This document shows, piece by piece, positions 9,127 through 18,227 of a DNA stretch of 64,000 nucleotides (position 1 is its first letter; every line of letters begins with the position of its first letter). Under the pieces are notes generated by a model. It ran no database searches. It had not been told where the DNA came from and worked only from the letters and a program-made list of their open reading frames with translations. Both the position numbers and the translations under genes were made by a program. Source of the DNA: [Candidatus Thermochlorobacteriaceae] bacterium GBChlB (GTDB lineage: Bacteria; Bacteroidota; Chlorobiia; Chlorobiales; Thermochlorobacteraceae); contig JPGV01000015.1 in NCBI GenBank assembly GCA_000724175.1, positions 132,523-196,522 of the forward strand. The letters are read 5' to 3'.

Positions 9127-10989
9127 TCAAATGTCGTCCCACTTTGCGTTGAGCCACGACTCGCACATTTTTTGCTGCGCCTCCGTTGCGTTGAGTTTTT
9201 TCGTTACGGAGTATCCATAAGCACCTGAAAGGCGAACTGTCGTTTCAGTGAGTTTTCCGCCACGCAAATAGGAAATCTTCACGCGCTCATCGGGCTTGAA
9301 GCGCTCTAACACTTTATTGAGCGATTCGTTCATCAAGGACAGTCCGTTCAGCGCAATGAGCATATCGCCTTTGTCAAAGCCCGCCAGCGCAGCAGGCGAT
9401 TCAGGCACAACCGCGCTGACGACGGGAAAATTATTTTCAACAGTGGTGCTGGCACCGAAAAACGGCGTGCGGGCGAGCGACTTTTTTACTGCCAACCCAA
9501 GCAACTCGAGCGATGTATCAAACGGCAGTTCGTCTGTGCCATACACGTATTTCTCGAAGAACGATTTAAACGAGCCGCCACCGATTTTCTCGACGAGTGA
9601 TTCGAAATCGGACGCCGTAAAGCCTTTATGTTGTTGAGCAAACTCGGTATTGAGCGCGCGCATGACATCATCGAGCGAGGCGTTGTTGTCCGTGCGTTTT
9701 CGAATCTCGATATCGAGCAGGAGCCCGACGAGTTCGCCTTTGCTGTAGAAACTTACTGTGCTGTTGGCGCGTCCCGTGCCGTATCCCGACAGCCACGCAT
9801 CAAACGACGAGAGCGCAAGCGGTTGAATTTTGCGACCGTAAGTGTTTTGCATCGCGGTGATGTTGTCGCCGAGTTCAGCAAGGTAGCGAGAGGGCGACCA
9901 CACTTTGCTGCGCACCAGCGAAAGGTCGCCGTAGTAGCTCGTAAAACCTTCGGACACATAAAGCATCGGCGTGTAGGCTTCGCGCGTGTAGTTATACGGC
10001 AAAAACTCTTTGGGAATGATGCGCTTAATGTTCCACACGTGGTAAAACTCGTGCGAGGTTACGCTTAAAAAACCGTCGTAGCGCATGTCCATCTCGGCTT
10101 CGCCGCCAATGACAATAGAGGTGGAATTTTTATGCTCGACGCCGTGCGAAAAGCGATACGGTGTGATGTGATACAAAAAGATGTATTCTTTGAATGGAAC
10201 TTCTTTGTAGAGGTCGAACTGCGTCTCGACGATTTTGGCAATGTCGCGCGTGATGTTTTTTTCGTTGAATTGAAATCCCTTCAAGGCACGCTCGCCGTTT
10301 TGAAACACCATGCGAATTTTCGCGCCGCGCACCACTGTTGAAAATTCAATCAGCGTTGGGCTGGCAACCGTCGGCGCGTCAATCAAGTCGTCGTAGGTTT
10401 CGGCGGTGAATCGGTTGGTTTTTCCAAGGCGCTCTAATTGCGTGGCGATTTTCCAATCGTCGGGACAAACGATGTCCAGACTGACGGGTTTGAAGCGCGT
10501 CTCATCGGTATAAACAAACAAGTTCGAGCCGTTGAAATACATTTCGTCTGCGCCGACATAGGAGTTGCCCGCATCGAGTTGCGCGCCTGCATAGTATTTG
10601 TAAATCGCCGTAATCTCTGCTTTCCCGTCGGTCTTGACGCGCCACGTCTGTTTATCGACTTTCATCGCGTAAAGCACGGCGGCGCCTGAAACCGCTTTGA
10701 ACTCCTGCACGTTGGCAGCGTAGTTTTGAATCTGATACCGTCCCGGACGCCATGCAGGAAGCGTGAAATCAATCTCGTCTTTTTTCTCGGCGTTCTGCAC
10801 GGTAACTGAAATTTGATAGGTGTGTAAATTCGGCGCAAGCGACTCGATTGTATACGCGGCGGCGAATTTTGGAAGGTCGGACGATGCGGTGCTACGACCA
10901 GCAGTTTTGCGACCTGTTTTGGAGTTGCCGAAAGACGGTGACGGCGCCAGAGCCATTATCAACAAAAGGATAAGCGTTAAAAAGCGCAT
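9127..10989 (-). CDS. M61-family metallopeptidase (glycyl aminopeptidase type) with PDZ domain
   Basis: 620 residues from the ATG at 10989; the first 20 residues form a signal peptide ('LTLILLLIMALAPS'). The N-terminal beta domain ('FTLPAWRPGRYQIQNYA') is the typical M61 substrate-binding region. The zinc site is 'SHEFYHVWNIKRI' (HExxH) with the third ligand in 'YVSEGFTSYYGDL'. A PDZ domain occupies about 510-600 ('PESPAALAGFDKGDMLIALNG'). M61 enzymes trim N-terminal Gly/Ala from peptides and are usually periplasmic or exported in this phylum. It precedes recN on the same strand. Confidence 0.93.
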   Translation of the reverse strand: MRFLTLILLLIMALAPSPSFGNSKTGRKTAGRSTASSDLPKFAAAYTIESLAPNLHTYQISVTVQNAEKKDEIDFTLPAWRPGRYQIQNYAANVQEFKAVSGAAVLYAMKVDKQTWRVKTDGKAEITAIYKYYAGAQLDAGNSYVGADEMYFNGSNLFVYTDETRFKPVSLDIVCPDDWKIATQLERLGKTNRFTAETYDDLIDAPTVASPTLIEFSTVVRGAKIRMVFQNGERALKGFQFNEKNITRDIAKIVETQFDLYKEVPFKEYIFLYHITPYRFSHGVEHKNSTSIVIGGEAEMDMRYDGFLSVTSHEFYHVWNIKRIIPKEFLPYNYTREAYTPMLYVSEGFTSYYGDLSLVRSKVWSPSRYLAELGDNITAMQNTYGRKIQPLALSSFDAWLSGYGTGRANSTVSFYSKGELVGLLLDIEIRKRTDNNASLDDVMRALNTEFAQQHKGFTASDFESLVEKIGGGSFKSFFEKYVYGTDELPFDTSLELLGLAVKKSLARTPFFGASTTVENNFPVVSAVVPESPAALAGFDKGDMLIALNGLSLMNESLNKVLERFKPDERVKISYLRGGKLTETTVRLSGAYGYSVTKKLNATEAQQKMCESWLNAKWDDI

Positions 10990-11268
10990 TACAACGCGTT
11001 GATGGTTGATGGTAAAATGGGAAACAAAGATAGCCCTTTTGCGACAAAGCAAAAAAAGCGACCGAGAACATTTTCATCGGCGCGTCTCTCAATTCAACTA
11101 AGAATCAGCGCGCCTGCTTTGACTTCGCGCAAGAAATTGCGTAACTTCGCGCCTCTTTTGAGCAATGTCTGTCTTTTCGAAGTAGACGAAAAAATACAAT
11201 GCTCGTTTTTACAAGTCGGGTTCAATCAATTCCAATAACTTCCAGATAAAAGAAAGGCTAGTAAGATT
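10990..11268 (+). other. Divergent intergenic region upstream of atpA
   Basis: This 279-base stretch separates the minus-strand M61 peptidase gene from atpA. A TACAAT hexamer at 11195-11200 could be a -10 element for the atp genes, with only a weak -35 match upstream. A purine-rich AGAAAGG lies about a dozen bases before the atpA ATG. No open frame or structured RNA was recognised. Confidence 0.35.
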
Positions 11269-12882
11269 ATGGCGGCAGCAGTCAGACCAGACGAAGTCTC
11301 GGCGATTCTTCGCAAACAGCTTTCGGGCTTCGAGTCCGAAGCGGACGTCTATGAAGTCGGCACCGTGTTGCAAGTCGGCGACGGTATCGCACGTATTTAC
11401 GGACTCTCGCAAGTAATGGCGGGCGAACTGGTCGAGTTTCCGAACAATGTCATGGGCATGGTGTTGAACCTTGAAGAAGACAATGTCGGCGCGGTGCTGT
11501 TCGGCGAATCGGAACTCATCCGCGAAGGCGATACGGTCAAGCGCACAAAAATTCTCGCGTCCGTTCCTGTCGGCGAAGCAATGCTGGGCCGAGTGGTCAA
11601 TCCACTTGGTCAGCCGATTGACGGCAAAGGTCCGATTGAAACCAGTATTCGTCTGCCGCTTGAGCGTCGTGCGCCGGGCGTCATTTTCCGCAGTCCTGTC
11701 AATGAGCCGCTTCAAACGGGCATCAAAGCCATTGACTCTATGATTCCGATTGGACGCGGTCAGCGCGAGCTTATCATCGGCGACCGGCAAACCGGAAAAA
11801 CCGCCGTTGCGATTGACACGATTATCAACCAAGCCAATATCAACCGCAGTCTGCCCGAAGAGCGCAAGCACGAAGCGATGCACTGTATTTATGTCGCTAT
11901 CGGACAAAAAGGCGCGACGGTTGCGCAAGTGGTGGCAACACTGGAGCGCTACGGAGCATTGGAATACACCGCGGTCATTTCAGCGACCGCGTCTGACCCA
12001 GCGCCAATGCAATTTATCGCGCCCTTCGCGGGCGCCGCGCTTGGCGAATATTTCCGCGACACTGGTCGGCACGCACTCGTCATTTACGACGACCTCTCCA
12101 AACAAGCGGTCGCATATCGACAAGTCTCGCTGCTGCTGCGCCGTCCGCCGGGACGCGAAGCCTATCCGGGCGATGTGTTTTACTTGCACTCGCGGCTCTT
12201 GGAACGCGCGGCGAAAATCGTGCGTGATGACGAGACCGCCAAAAAAATGAACGACCTGCCCGACGTGATAAAGCCAATGGTCAAAGGCGGCGGCTCGCTC
12301 ACAGCGCTGCCCATCATCGAAACCCAAGCGGGCGACGTGGCAGCGTATATCCCGACCAACGTGATTTCGATTACCGACGGACAGATATTTTTAGAATCGA
12401 ACCTCTTCAACTCTGGCGTGCGTCCCGCCATCAATGTTGGCATTTCGGTCTCGCGCGTCGGCGGCAACGCACAAATCAAGGCAATGAAAAAAGTGTCGGG
12501 AACGCTGCGTCTCGACCTTGCGCAGTATCGCTCGCTCGAAGCGTTTGCAAAGTTCGGCTCAGATCTTGACAAATCCACGCAGCAGCAGCTCACGCGCGGC
12601 TCGCGCTTGGTCGAGATTCTCAAGCAACCGCAGTATGCACCTGTGCCCGTGGCAGAACAAGTGGTGATGGTCTTCATCGGCACACAAGGCATCGTCGATG
12701 GACTGCCCTTGAATTTGATTCGCAAATTCGAAACAGAATTTTTGGATAAAGTCCGCGCCAGCCATGCCGACATTCTGAATGAAATTGTTACCAAAGGACA
12801 AATGAGCGACGACTCAGCGAAGGTGCTCAAAGAAGCGGCACAAAAGTTCGTCGAGGTCTTTAAGTCGAAATATCAAAAGTAA
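11269..12882 (+). CDS. atpA: F-type ATP synthase subunit alpha
   Basis: 537 residues, slightly longer than the usual 500-515. The P-loop is '[13 protein letters not shown]', and the alpha signature '[14 protein letters not shown]' lies in the C-terminal half. N-terminal '[13 protein letters not shown]' and '[15 protein letters not shown]' are also standard. Alpha is the non-catalytic nucleotide-binding subunit of the F1 hexamer, placed on the cytoplasmic face of the membrane. atpG follows after 18 bases, so the two form an operon. atpH is not found upstream and atpD does not follow, meaning the ATP synthase genes are split over several loci, a common arrangement in this part of the tree. Confidence 0.98.
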   Translation: MAAAVRPDEVSAILRKQLSGFESEADVYEVGTVLQVGDGIARIYGLSQVMAGELVEFPNNVMGMVLNLEEDNVGAVLFGESELIREGDTVKRTKILASVPVGEAMLGRVVNPLGQPIDGKGPIETSIRLPLERRAPGVIFRSPVNEPLQTGIKAIDSMIPIGRGQRELIIGDRQTGKTAVAIDTIINQANINRSLPEERKHEAMHCIYVAIGQKGATVAQVVATLERYGALEYTAVISATASDPAPMQFIAPFAGAALGEYFRDTGRHALVIYDDLSKQAVAYRQVSLLLRRPPGREAYPGDVFYLHSRLLERAAKIVRDDETAKKMNDLPDVIKPMVKGGGSLTALPIIETQAGDVAAYIPTNVISITDGQIFLESNLFNSGVRPAINVGISVSRVGGNAQIKAMKKVSGTLRLDLAQYRSLEAFAKFGSDLDKSTQQQLTRGSRLVEILKQPQYAPVPVAEQVVMVFIGTQGIVDGLPLNLIRKFETEFLDKVRASHADILNEIVTKGQMSDDSAKVLKEAAQKFVEVFKSKYQK

Positions 12883-12900
12883 CTCAGAGAAAGCATTTCA

Positions 12901-13785
12901 ATGGCGACAATTCGTGAACTTCGCACGCGCATCAAAAGCGTGAAATCCACACAGCAGGTTACCAAAGCGATGAAAATGGTGGCGGCGGCAAAATTGCGTC
13001 GAGCGCAAGAGCGCGCGATTGCCGCCCGCCCGTATTCCTATAAGTTGAAAGAAATTCTCGCGTCCGTCGCACGCCGCATTGATGTCAGTGCGTATCCAGC
13101 GCTCTCAAGCCGCAAAGACCTCAAGCGCGTTCTCGTGGTCATCGTCTCGGCGGACAGAGGGCTGTGCGGCGCGTTTAATAGCAACATCATCAAACTCGGA
13201 CGCGAAACAATTGAAACCGAATACAGCGCATACAGCCAAGCAGGCAACGCAAAAGTGATGACCGTCGGCAGGCGCAGTTCCGACTTTTTTGCGAAGCTCA
13301 CATATCCAATCGTCGAGGCATTTCCAAACGTGTTTAATAAGTTAGACTTTTCATCGGCAAAGGCGATTGCCGAGAAAGCCGCCAGCCTTTATATGAGCGG
13401 TGAGGTCGATAAGGTCGTGTTCGTCTTTAATGAGTTTAAATCGGTGCTTGCGCCGACGCTGCGCGTCGAGACATTTCTGCCGATTACGCCGCCTGCCACG
13501 AAACCGACCGACGCCGCCGGCGATTATATTTTCGAACCAGCGCCCGACGAGATTATTAACCAACTCGTGCCGCTGTACTTGGCGAACCAAGTCTGGCGCA
13601 TCATGCTCGAGTCCAACGCCGCCGAACAAGCTGCCCGCATGACCGCAATGGAATCGGCGAGCGACAACGCCAAAGAAATTATCAGAACGCTGAGCATTTC
13701 ATACAACCGCGCCCGTCAAGCTGCCATTACCAAAGAAATTATTGAAATCGTCAGCGGTGCCAACGCACTTCAAACCGAAGAGTAA
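12901..13785 (+). CDS. atpG: F-type ATP synthase subunit gamma
   Basis: 294 residues. The start '[34 protein letters not shown]' region and the end '[20 protein letters not shown]' are the two long antiparallel helices of the rotor shaft, and '[12 protein letters not shown]' is the conserved loop of the Rossmann-like part. Gamma rotates inside the alpha3beta3 head and couples proton flow to catalysis. It is co-transcribed with atpA, and an intrinsic terminator lies about 130 bases downstream. Confidence 0.98.
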   Translation: MATIRELRTRIKSVKSTQQVTKAMKMVAAAKLRRAQERAIAARPYSYKLKEILASVARRIDVSAYPALSSRKDLKRVLVVIVSADRGLCGAFNSNIIKLGRETIETEYSAYSQAGNAKVMTVGRRSSDFFAKLTYPIVEAFPNVFNKLDFSSAKAIAEKAASLYMSGEVDKVVFVFNEFKSVLAPTLRVETFLPITPPATKPTDAAGDYIFEPAPDEIINQLVPLYLANQVWRIMLESNAAEQAARMTAMESASDNAKEIIRTLSISYNRARQAAITKEIIEIVSGANALQTEE

Positions 13786-13914
13786 TAAAGAAAACAATGG
13801 CGACGCCCGAAGCACGGTATCGGCAGTTGTAAGATGTTGGTAAGAATTGAAAAAGAGACGCGTCGCGGGCTTTGAAGAGTTCGCAAAAACGCCTATCATA
13901 GCCGATAAGTTTAT

Positions 13915-13949
13915 GCCTCTTTTGAATACATCATAAGAGGCTTTTTTTA
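13915..13949 (+). terminator. Intrinsic terminator after atpA-atpG
   Basis: GCCTCTT and AAGAGGC form a 7-bp stem over a 13-base loop, followed by seven T residues. Confidence 0.72.
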
Positions 13950-13980
13950 TTGACACAAAATATTCAAATCTGTTCCCTAA

Positions 13981-15057
13981 ATGCGCTGGAGTGTAAAACA
14001 AGTTTGTTGCTGTGTGTTGCTGGTCTTGTCGGCAAATGCGGCAGCGCAAACAGGTGTTGGAAAATATGCAGGCGAGTTTCTCGCGTTGGGTGTCGGCGCA
14101 CGGGCGCTGGGCATGGGCGGCGTTGCTGCGGCGCTTGTCGGCGATGTAACGGCGGGCTATTGGAATCCAGCGGGATTAGCCAAAATCAATTATCCGCAAA
14201 TTGCAGCAATGCACGCGCAAAGTTTCGGCAACATCGTAAACTACAACTACGCTGCCGTCGCCGTCCCGTTTGATGAAAACAAATCGTTTGGACTTAGCGT
14301 CATCCGCTTGGGCGTCTCCGACATTCCTGACACGCGGGCGGCGTGGGACGACTCGCGTAACCGTCCGGTCGACAACGCCGAGAACTTCATCACGCGATTC
14401 GGCGCAGCAGATTGGGCGTTTCTGTTATCGGCAGCCGTTCAAACGCCGTATCGATTGACCTACGGCGCGAATGCGAAATTCATCTTGCGCAACATTGGCT
14501 CGTTTGCAAACGCATGGGGCGTCGGCATTGACATTGGTGGCATCTACGACATTGGAAGCGGATTCACTGTCGGCGCATCGCTTCAAGACATTACTACCAC
14601 GTTCATTTCTTGGAACACCGGACGAAACGAACTGATTGCGCCAACTGCCAAACTTGGCGCAGGCTACGGCGTCGATGTGCTCTACGGCAAATTGACGCTT
14701 GGCGTAGATACCGACATTCGCTTTGAAGGGCGACGCAGCACGGCAACGCTCGCGCTCGGCGGTATGAGTTTCAATTTTCGCGGCGGTGCGGAATACAGCT
14801 ACAAAAACATCGTCGCCATACGCGGCGGCTTCGACGACATTGGTCGGCTCACCTTAGGCGCGGGCTTACGGCTGTCCAAAATCAACATTGATTATAGCTT
14901 CGCGCGCTTTGACGCAGAAGACCAACTCGGCAACTCGCACCGCATTTCATTGCAGTTGGAACTCGACCAAGAGGCGTTCCGGCGCAAAGGTTACACGCCG
15001 CCCCCCGAAGAAACGCCGCCGCCTGAAAAAAGCGCCGAAGGAAATCAGGAAAATTAG
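13981..15057 (+). CDS. PorV/PorQ-family outer membrane barrel protein
   Basis: 358 residues with a signal peptide (residues 7-20, cleavage near 'ANAAAQ'). 'FLALGVGARALGMGGVAAAL' and 'AGYWNPAGLAKI' are the diagnostic start of the PorV/PorQ family (UPF0164), and the rest is a run of amphipathic strands. PorV works in the type IX secretion system, shuttling sorted proteins to the attachment complex, but many bacteria have several paralogues with unknown roles. The end is Pro/Glu-rich ('PPPEETPPPEKS'), which is unusual for a barrel terminus. It lies alone, flanked by terminators or opposing genes, so a T9SS role is only possible. Confidence 0.85.
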   Translation: MRWSVKQVCCCVLLVLSANAAAQTGVGKYAGEFLALGVGARALGMGGVAAALVGDVTAGYWNPAGLAKINYPQIAAMHAQSFGNIVNYNYAAVAVPFDENKSFGLSVIRLGVSDIPDTRAAWDDSRNRPVDNAENFITRFGAADWAFLLSAAVQTPYRLTYGANAKFILRNIGSFANAWGVGIDIGGIYDIGSGFTVGASLQDITTTFISWNTGRNELIAPTAKLGAGYGVDVLYGKLTLGVDTDIRFEGRRSTATLALGGMSFNFRGGAEYSYKNIVAIRGGFDDIGRLTLGAGLRLSKINIDYSFARFDAEDQLGNSHRISLQLELDQEAFRRKGYTPPPEETPPPEKSAEGNQEN

Positions 15058-15140
15058 ACCGAAAGCATTGAACATATCGCACATTCGCTCGGAAGGATAA
15101 CGATGCAAGTACGGCATTTTCATTTTCGCCGAGCCTTGCG

Positions 15141-15545
15141 CTACTGAGACTGCGCAACAAGTTCAAATTCATGTTTGCCGCCGACGCCGCATTTTTGGTA
15201 TGCTGCGTCCAGTGAGTCCGCCACGTCGCGTTGGTTCTTGACTTCACCCGCCGAAACCGACAAGAACATTTTGAAAAGGATTTTCTTAATGCCCTGAACA
15301 CCAACGATGTAACCCATCTCGAACTTCTCGACGTTGTCGCGGTCGAGCTTGGAAATCTCTCCGAGAAATTTATTGTCGGTTACAAACGCATTAACGAAAT
15401 CGGCAATCATGAGAAGTTTTCCCGTCTCTGGCGTCCATTGGCTTAAATAATTTCTGAACGTCAAAACATCGTTGGCGGTAACGCTCTGCGTGTATTCCGT
15501 GATAATCACGTTGGGTTTTTCTTTATGGCGATAAATTTTCAGCAT
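15141..15545 (-). CDS. Hypothetical protein, possibly STAS-like single domain
   Basis: 134 residues, no signal peptide or membrane segment. The alternating pattern ('VIITEYTQSVTANDVLTFRNYL', then 'GKLLMIADFVNAFV' and 'GYIVGVQGIKKILFKMFL') suggests a small alpha/beta fold like the STAS/SpoIIAA-like proteins, but I cannot assign it firmly. Its ATG lies only three bases after the stop of the first YoeB-type toxin gene, so it is translated from the same message as the toxin-antitoxin modules and cca. It is not a known part of YoeB systems. Confidence 0.6.
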   Translation of the reverse strand: MLKIYRHKEKPNVIITEYTQSVTANDVLTFRNYLSQWTPETGKLLMIADFVNAFVTDNKFLGEISKLDRDNVEKFEMGYIVGVQGIKKILFKMFLSVSAGEVKNQRDVADSLDAAYQKCGVGGKHEFELVAQSQ

Positions 15546-15548
15546 GGT

Positions 15549-15815
15549 TTATTTTGAATAGTGATAGCGACAAGCGGTAATGATGATGTCGTCGTCGGTA
15601 ACTTTGTAGACCAGCCGATGCTCATTGGTGATGCGACGCGACCAGTAGCCTTGCAATGCGCCTTTGAGCAGCTCGGGTTTTCCAATGCCCGAAAACGGAC
15701 TGCGCTGCGTATCTATGATGAGCATAACAAGCCTTTCAAAAATTTTCTTATCTGTAACCGCCCAGTGGTTGTAATCATCAAAGGCATTTGGCTTAAAGAT
15801 GACGTTTCTCGGCAT
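15549..15815 (-). CDS. yoeB: YoeB/Txe-type mRNA interferase toxin, copy 1
   Basis: 88 residues from the ATG at 15815. It aligns by eye along the whole length with YoeB: 'FDDYNHWAVTDKKIFERL', 'SPFSGIGKPE', 'GYWSRRITNEHRLVYKV' and the terminal 'ACRYHY'. The catalytic residues known for E. coli YoeB (Glu46, Arg65, His83) have matching residues in KPE, SRRI and RYHY. Such toxins cut mRNA in the ribosomal A site. It overlaps the end of its antitoxin gene by 23 bases. Compared with copy 2 it has Leu for Pro after KPE and Asn for Asp before EHRL, both next to active-site residues, and it uses TAA rather than TGA as stop. Confidence 0.93.
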   Translation of the reverse strand: MPRNVIFKPNAFDDYNHWAVTDKKIFERLVMLIIDTQRSPFSGIGKPELLKGALQGYWSRRITNEHRLVYKVTDDDIIITACRYHYSK

Positions 15816-16038
15816 GGATGTCGACGTAGATGTGTGTTGCGGGATTATCCGCGTCGGCAATCGATTGAAGCAAGCGCTCGCAATTGACCGGATTGGCAAG
15901 CAGATACTCGGTGGTGTCTTGCTCGGTCTGGTCGTGCAGGACAATGACCTCGACCGTTGCGCCCTCGGGCAAGGCGGTGGAGTGCAGCTCGATTTTGCCG
16001 TCTTTGCCAACAACCACTGTTTGTCTAATCGCTGTCAT
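15551..16038. repeat. Direct repeat unit A of toxin-antitoxin duplication
   Basis: 488 bases carrying a full antitoxin-toxin module. The twin unit starts exactly 528 bases later, with a 40-base spacer between them. I count six differences over 488 bases with no gaps, and all six are transitions. Confidence 0.96.
15793..16038 (-). CDS. Antitoxin of YoeB-type module, copy 1 (AbrB-like start, Phd/YefM-like end)
   Basis: 81 residues. The first 35 ('RQTVVVGKDGKIELHSTALPEG') read like a short AbrB/MazE-type swapped-hairpin DNA-binding segment. The end ('TTEYLLANPVNCERLLQSIADA') resembles the toxin-binding tail of YefM ('YLLxSPANxxRLLxSI'). It is therefore not a standard YefM. It lies directly upstream of and overlaps the toxin gene, the normal order for such modules, and would neutralise the toxin and repress the operon. 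Copy 1 has Cys and Asp where copy 2 has Arg and Asn. Confidence 0.86.
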   Translation of the reverse strand: MTAIRQTVVVGKDGKIELHSTALPEGATVEVIVLHDQTEQDTTEYLLANPVNCERLLQSIADADNPATHIYVDIHAEKRHL

Positions 16039-16076
16039 ATTGTTTCACTGAGTTGATTGTTCTATGCCGCTCGATG

Positions 16077-16343
16077 TCATTTTGAATAGTGATAGCGACA
16101 AGCGGTAATGATGATGTCGTCGTCGGTAACCTTGTAGACCAGCCGATGCTCGTCGGTGATGCGACGCGACCAGTAGCCTTGCAATGCGCCTTTGAGCGGC
16201 TCGGGTTTTCCAATGCCCGAAAACGGACTGCGCTGCGTATCTATGATGAGCATAACAAGCCTTTCAAAAATTTTCTTATCTGTAACCGCCCAGTGGTTGT
16301 AATCATCAAAGGCATTTGGCTTAAAGATGACGTTTCTCGGCAT
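16077..16343 (-). CDS. yoeB: YoeB/Txe-type mRNA interferase toxin, copy 2
   Basis: 88 residues, 86 of them identical to copy 1. It keeps 'GKPEPLKG' and 'RRITDEHRL', which match the E. coli YoeB sequence better than copy 1 does, so this copy looks closer to the ancestral state. All expected catalytic residues are present. The stop codon is TGA, formed at the repeat junction. It is the upstream member of the tandem pair, between antitoxin copy 2 and antitoxin copy 1. Confidence 0.93.
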   Translation of the reverse strand: MPRNVIFKPNAFDDYNHWAVTDKKIFERLVMLIIDTQRSPFSGIGKPEPLKGALQGYWSRRITDEHRLVYKVTDDDIIITACRYHYSK

Positions 16344-16566
16344 GGATGTCGACGTAGATGTGTGTTGCGGGATTATCCGCGTTGGCAATCGATTGAAGCA
16401 AGCGCTCGCGATTGACCGGATTGGCAAGCAGATACTCGGTGGTGTCTTGCTCGGTCTGGTCGTGCAGGACAATGACCTCGACCGTTGCGCCCTCGGGCAA
16501 GGCGGTGGAGTGCAGCTCGATTTTGCCGTCTTTGCCAACAACCACTGTTTGTCTAATCGCTGTCAT
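16079..16566. repeat. Direct repeat unit B of toxin-antitoxin duplication
   Basis: Second 488-base unit, about 98.8% identical to unit A. Its right border coincides with the antitoxin start codon and contains the stop codon of cca, so the last cca codons come from the repeat. Confidence 0.96.
16321..16566 (-). CDS. Antitoxin of YoeB-type module, copy 2
   Basis: 81 residues, 79 identical to copy 1. The ATG at 16566 is the first base of the repeated unit and lies inside the end of cca, overlapping it by 14 bases in another frame, so translation may be coupled to cca. A longer in-frame start at 16644 lies wholly within cca and is not shared by copy 1, so I rejected it. The 23-base overlap with the toxin gene is the same as in copy 1. 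Confidence 0.87.
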   Translation of the reverse strand: MTAIRQTVVVGKDGKIELHSTALPEGATVEVIVLHDQTEQDTTEYLLANPVNRERLLQSIANADNPATHIYVDIHAEKRHL

Positions 16567-18046
16567 GAGTAATGTCGCTTGATGTCGCTTGAGCCTCTGC
16601 TCGCCGCTGGGTTTGTGGCGGCAAAGGCTGTGATTGAAACTCATCGAAGGTTTTTTTCAGAAACTCGATGGCGGCATCGCGCTCGTGCGGAATAATGCCG
16701 TCGAGAATGGCGTTCTCCATTGCCTTTTTGAGCAGCCCAACGGTTTTGCCTTCGGGCAAGGCGAACATGTCCATAATTTCGTTACCATTGACGGGCGGAC
16801 GCCACTTTGCCCATTTGTCTTTTTCGGCGACGTCGGCGACTTTGGCTTCGACGACAGCAAAGTTGTGCAAGATGCGTTGAACGCGCTTGGGATTTTTGCT
16901 GGTAACGTCGGCGCGGCAGAGCGTCATCAGGTCGTCGAGGTCGTCGCCAGCCTCGAACATCAAGCGTCGGATTGCCGCGTCAGAAATCTCGTCGCGCGAA
17001 AGCGGAATCGGGCGTAAGTGCATGCGAACCATTTTTTGCACGTAGGGCAGCGGCTCCATTGGAAACTTCATGCGCTTAAACACTTTCGGTAGCATATTAG
17101 CGCCGAGCGCATCGTGTCCATGAAACGACCAGCCGTGTCCAGGCGTGAAGCGTTTGGTGCGCGGTTTGCCAATGTCGTGCAAGAGTGCCGACATTCGAAG
17201 CCAGAGTTTATCGCTCATCGCCGCACAGTTGTCGACAACTTTGAGCGTATGGTAAAATGTGTCTTTGTGTCCCATGCCGTCGACCTGCTCGACGCCTGCC
17301 ATGACGGGCAATTCGGGAAACACCTCGTCCAAAATTTTCGCGCGAAATAAAATATCCAGACCGATGGAAGGCTGCGGCGTTTGCATCAGTTTCAAGAGTT
17401 CATCGGTGATGCGTTCTTGCGAGACGATTTTAATACGCTTTGCCAGTTGCTGCATCGCGGGCAATAAGTTCGGCGCAAGCGTGAAGCCGAGCTTCGAGGC
17501 GAAGCGCGCCGCGCGCATCATTCGAAGCGGATCGTCGGAAAACGTGGCAATGGGGTCGAGCGGTGTGCGGAGCATGCGCTTCTCCATATCGGCTCTGCCG
17601 CCGAAAAGATCAACAAGGTCGCCAAATGTCTCTTTGTTGAGCGAGAGCGCCAGCGCGTTGACCGTGAAATCACGGCGCGATAAATCATCTTCCAATGTGC
17701 CAACATCGGTAATGGGTTTGCGCGAGTCGTGGTTGTAGCTTTCTTTGCGCGCGCCGACGAACTCCAATTTCAACTCACCGAGTGCTGCGTCGTTCAGCAT
17801 CAGTTGCGCTGTGCGAAAGCGCTCAAAGACCGCAAAGCCGTATCCGCCCAAACGTCTTTTTACCGCTTCGGCGAAAGCAATCGGTTCACCGACGACCATC
17901 ACGTCGATGTCTTTACACGGCTTGCCAAGCAAACGGTCGCGCACATAGCCGCCGACGGCGTAACATGGCAACTGCATATCATCGGCGATGCGCCCGATGT
18001 GTGAAAAAATCGATTCAGAAATCGTGATAACGTCTGTCTGAGTCAT
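16553..18046 (-). CDS. cca: CCA tRNA nucleotidyltransferase / poly(A) polymerase family with HD domain
   Basis: 497 residues from the ATG at 18046. The nucleotidyltransferase head is 'GGYVRDRLLGKPCKDIDVMVVG' in shorter pieces: GGYVRDRLLG then the metal-binding DIDVM. 'RRDFTVNALAL' and 'DPLRMMRAARFASKLGF' complete the head and neck. An HD domain around 270-330 has 'LLHDIGKP'. The enzyme adds or repairs the 3' CCA of tRNAs; the tRNA-Gly gene in this window encodes no CCA, consistent with the need for it. Its tail ('QTQRRAEAQATSSDITHDSD') is low-complexity and its last codons run into the duplicated toxin-antitoxin unit, suggesting that the insertion altered the natural C-terminus. Confidence 0.94.
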   Translation of the reverse strand: MTQTDVITISESIFSHIGRIADDMQLPCYAVGGYVRDRLLGKPCKDIDVMVVGEPIAFAEAVKRRLGGYGFAVFERFRTAQLMLNDAALGELKLEFVGARKESYNHDSRKPITDVGTLEDDLSRRDFTVNALALSLNKETFGDLVDLFGGRADMEKRMLRTPLDPIATFSDDPLRMMRAARFASKLGFTLAPNLLPAMQQLAKRIKIVSQERITDELLKLMQTPQPSIGLDILFRAKILDEVFPELPVMAGVEQVDGMGHKDTFYHTLKVVDNCAAMSDKLWLRMSALLHDIGKPRTKRFTPGHGWSFHGHDALGANMLPKVFKRMKFPMEPLPYVQKMVRMHLRPIPLSRDEISDAAIRRLMFEAGDDLDDLMTLCRADVTSKNPKRVQRILHNFAVVEAKVADVAEKDKWAKWRPPVNGNEIMDMFALPEGKTVGLLKKAMENAILDGIIPHERDAAIEFLKKTFDEFQSQPLPPQTQRRAEAQATSSDITHDSD

Positions 18047-18227
18047 AAAAAAATAAAAGATGCAATGTGGCAATATAACACTCCAAAGAGAACGCGCATG
18101 CAGCGAAAGAGGTTGCAAAGGAGCGGAAAAAATTGCCGGACGGAAATTTGAGCGTTTCGCTAAATTAGGCACGCAAAAACTGCTATTGTTCCGCAACGTT
18201 CCAACTAATACAGAACTGCTTTCAACG

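Noticed and set aside
15561-16572. Plus-strand open frames across both toxin-antitoxin copies
   Set aside because: They are mirrored in both copies because the DNA is repeated, have no ribosome site, and lie opposite clear toxin and antitoxin genes.
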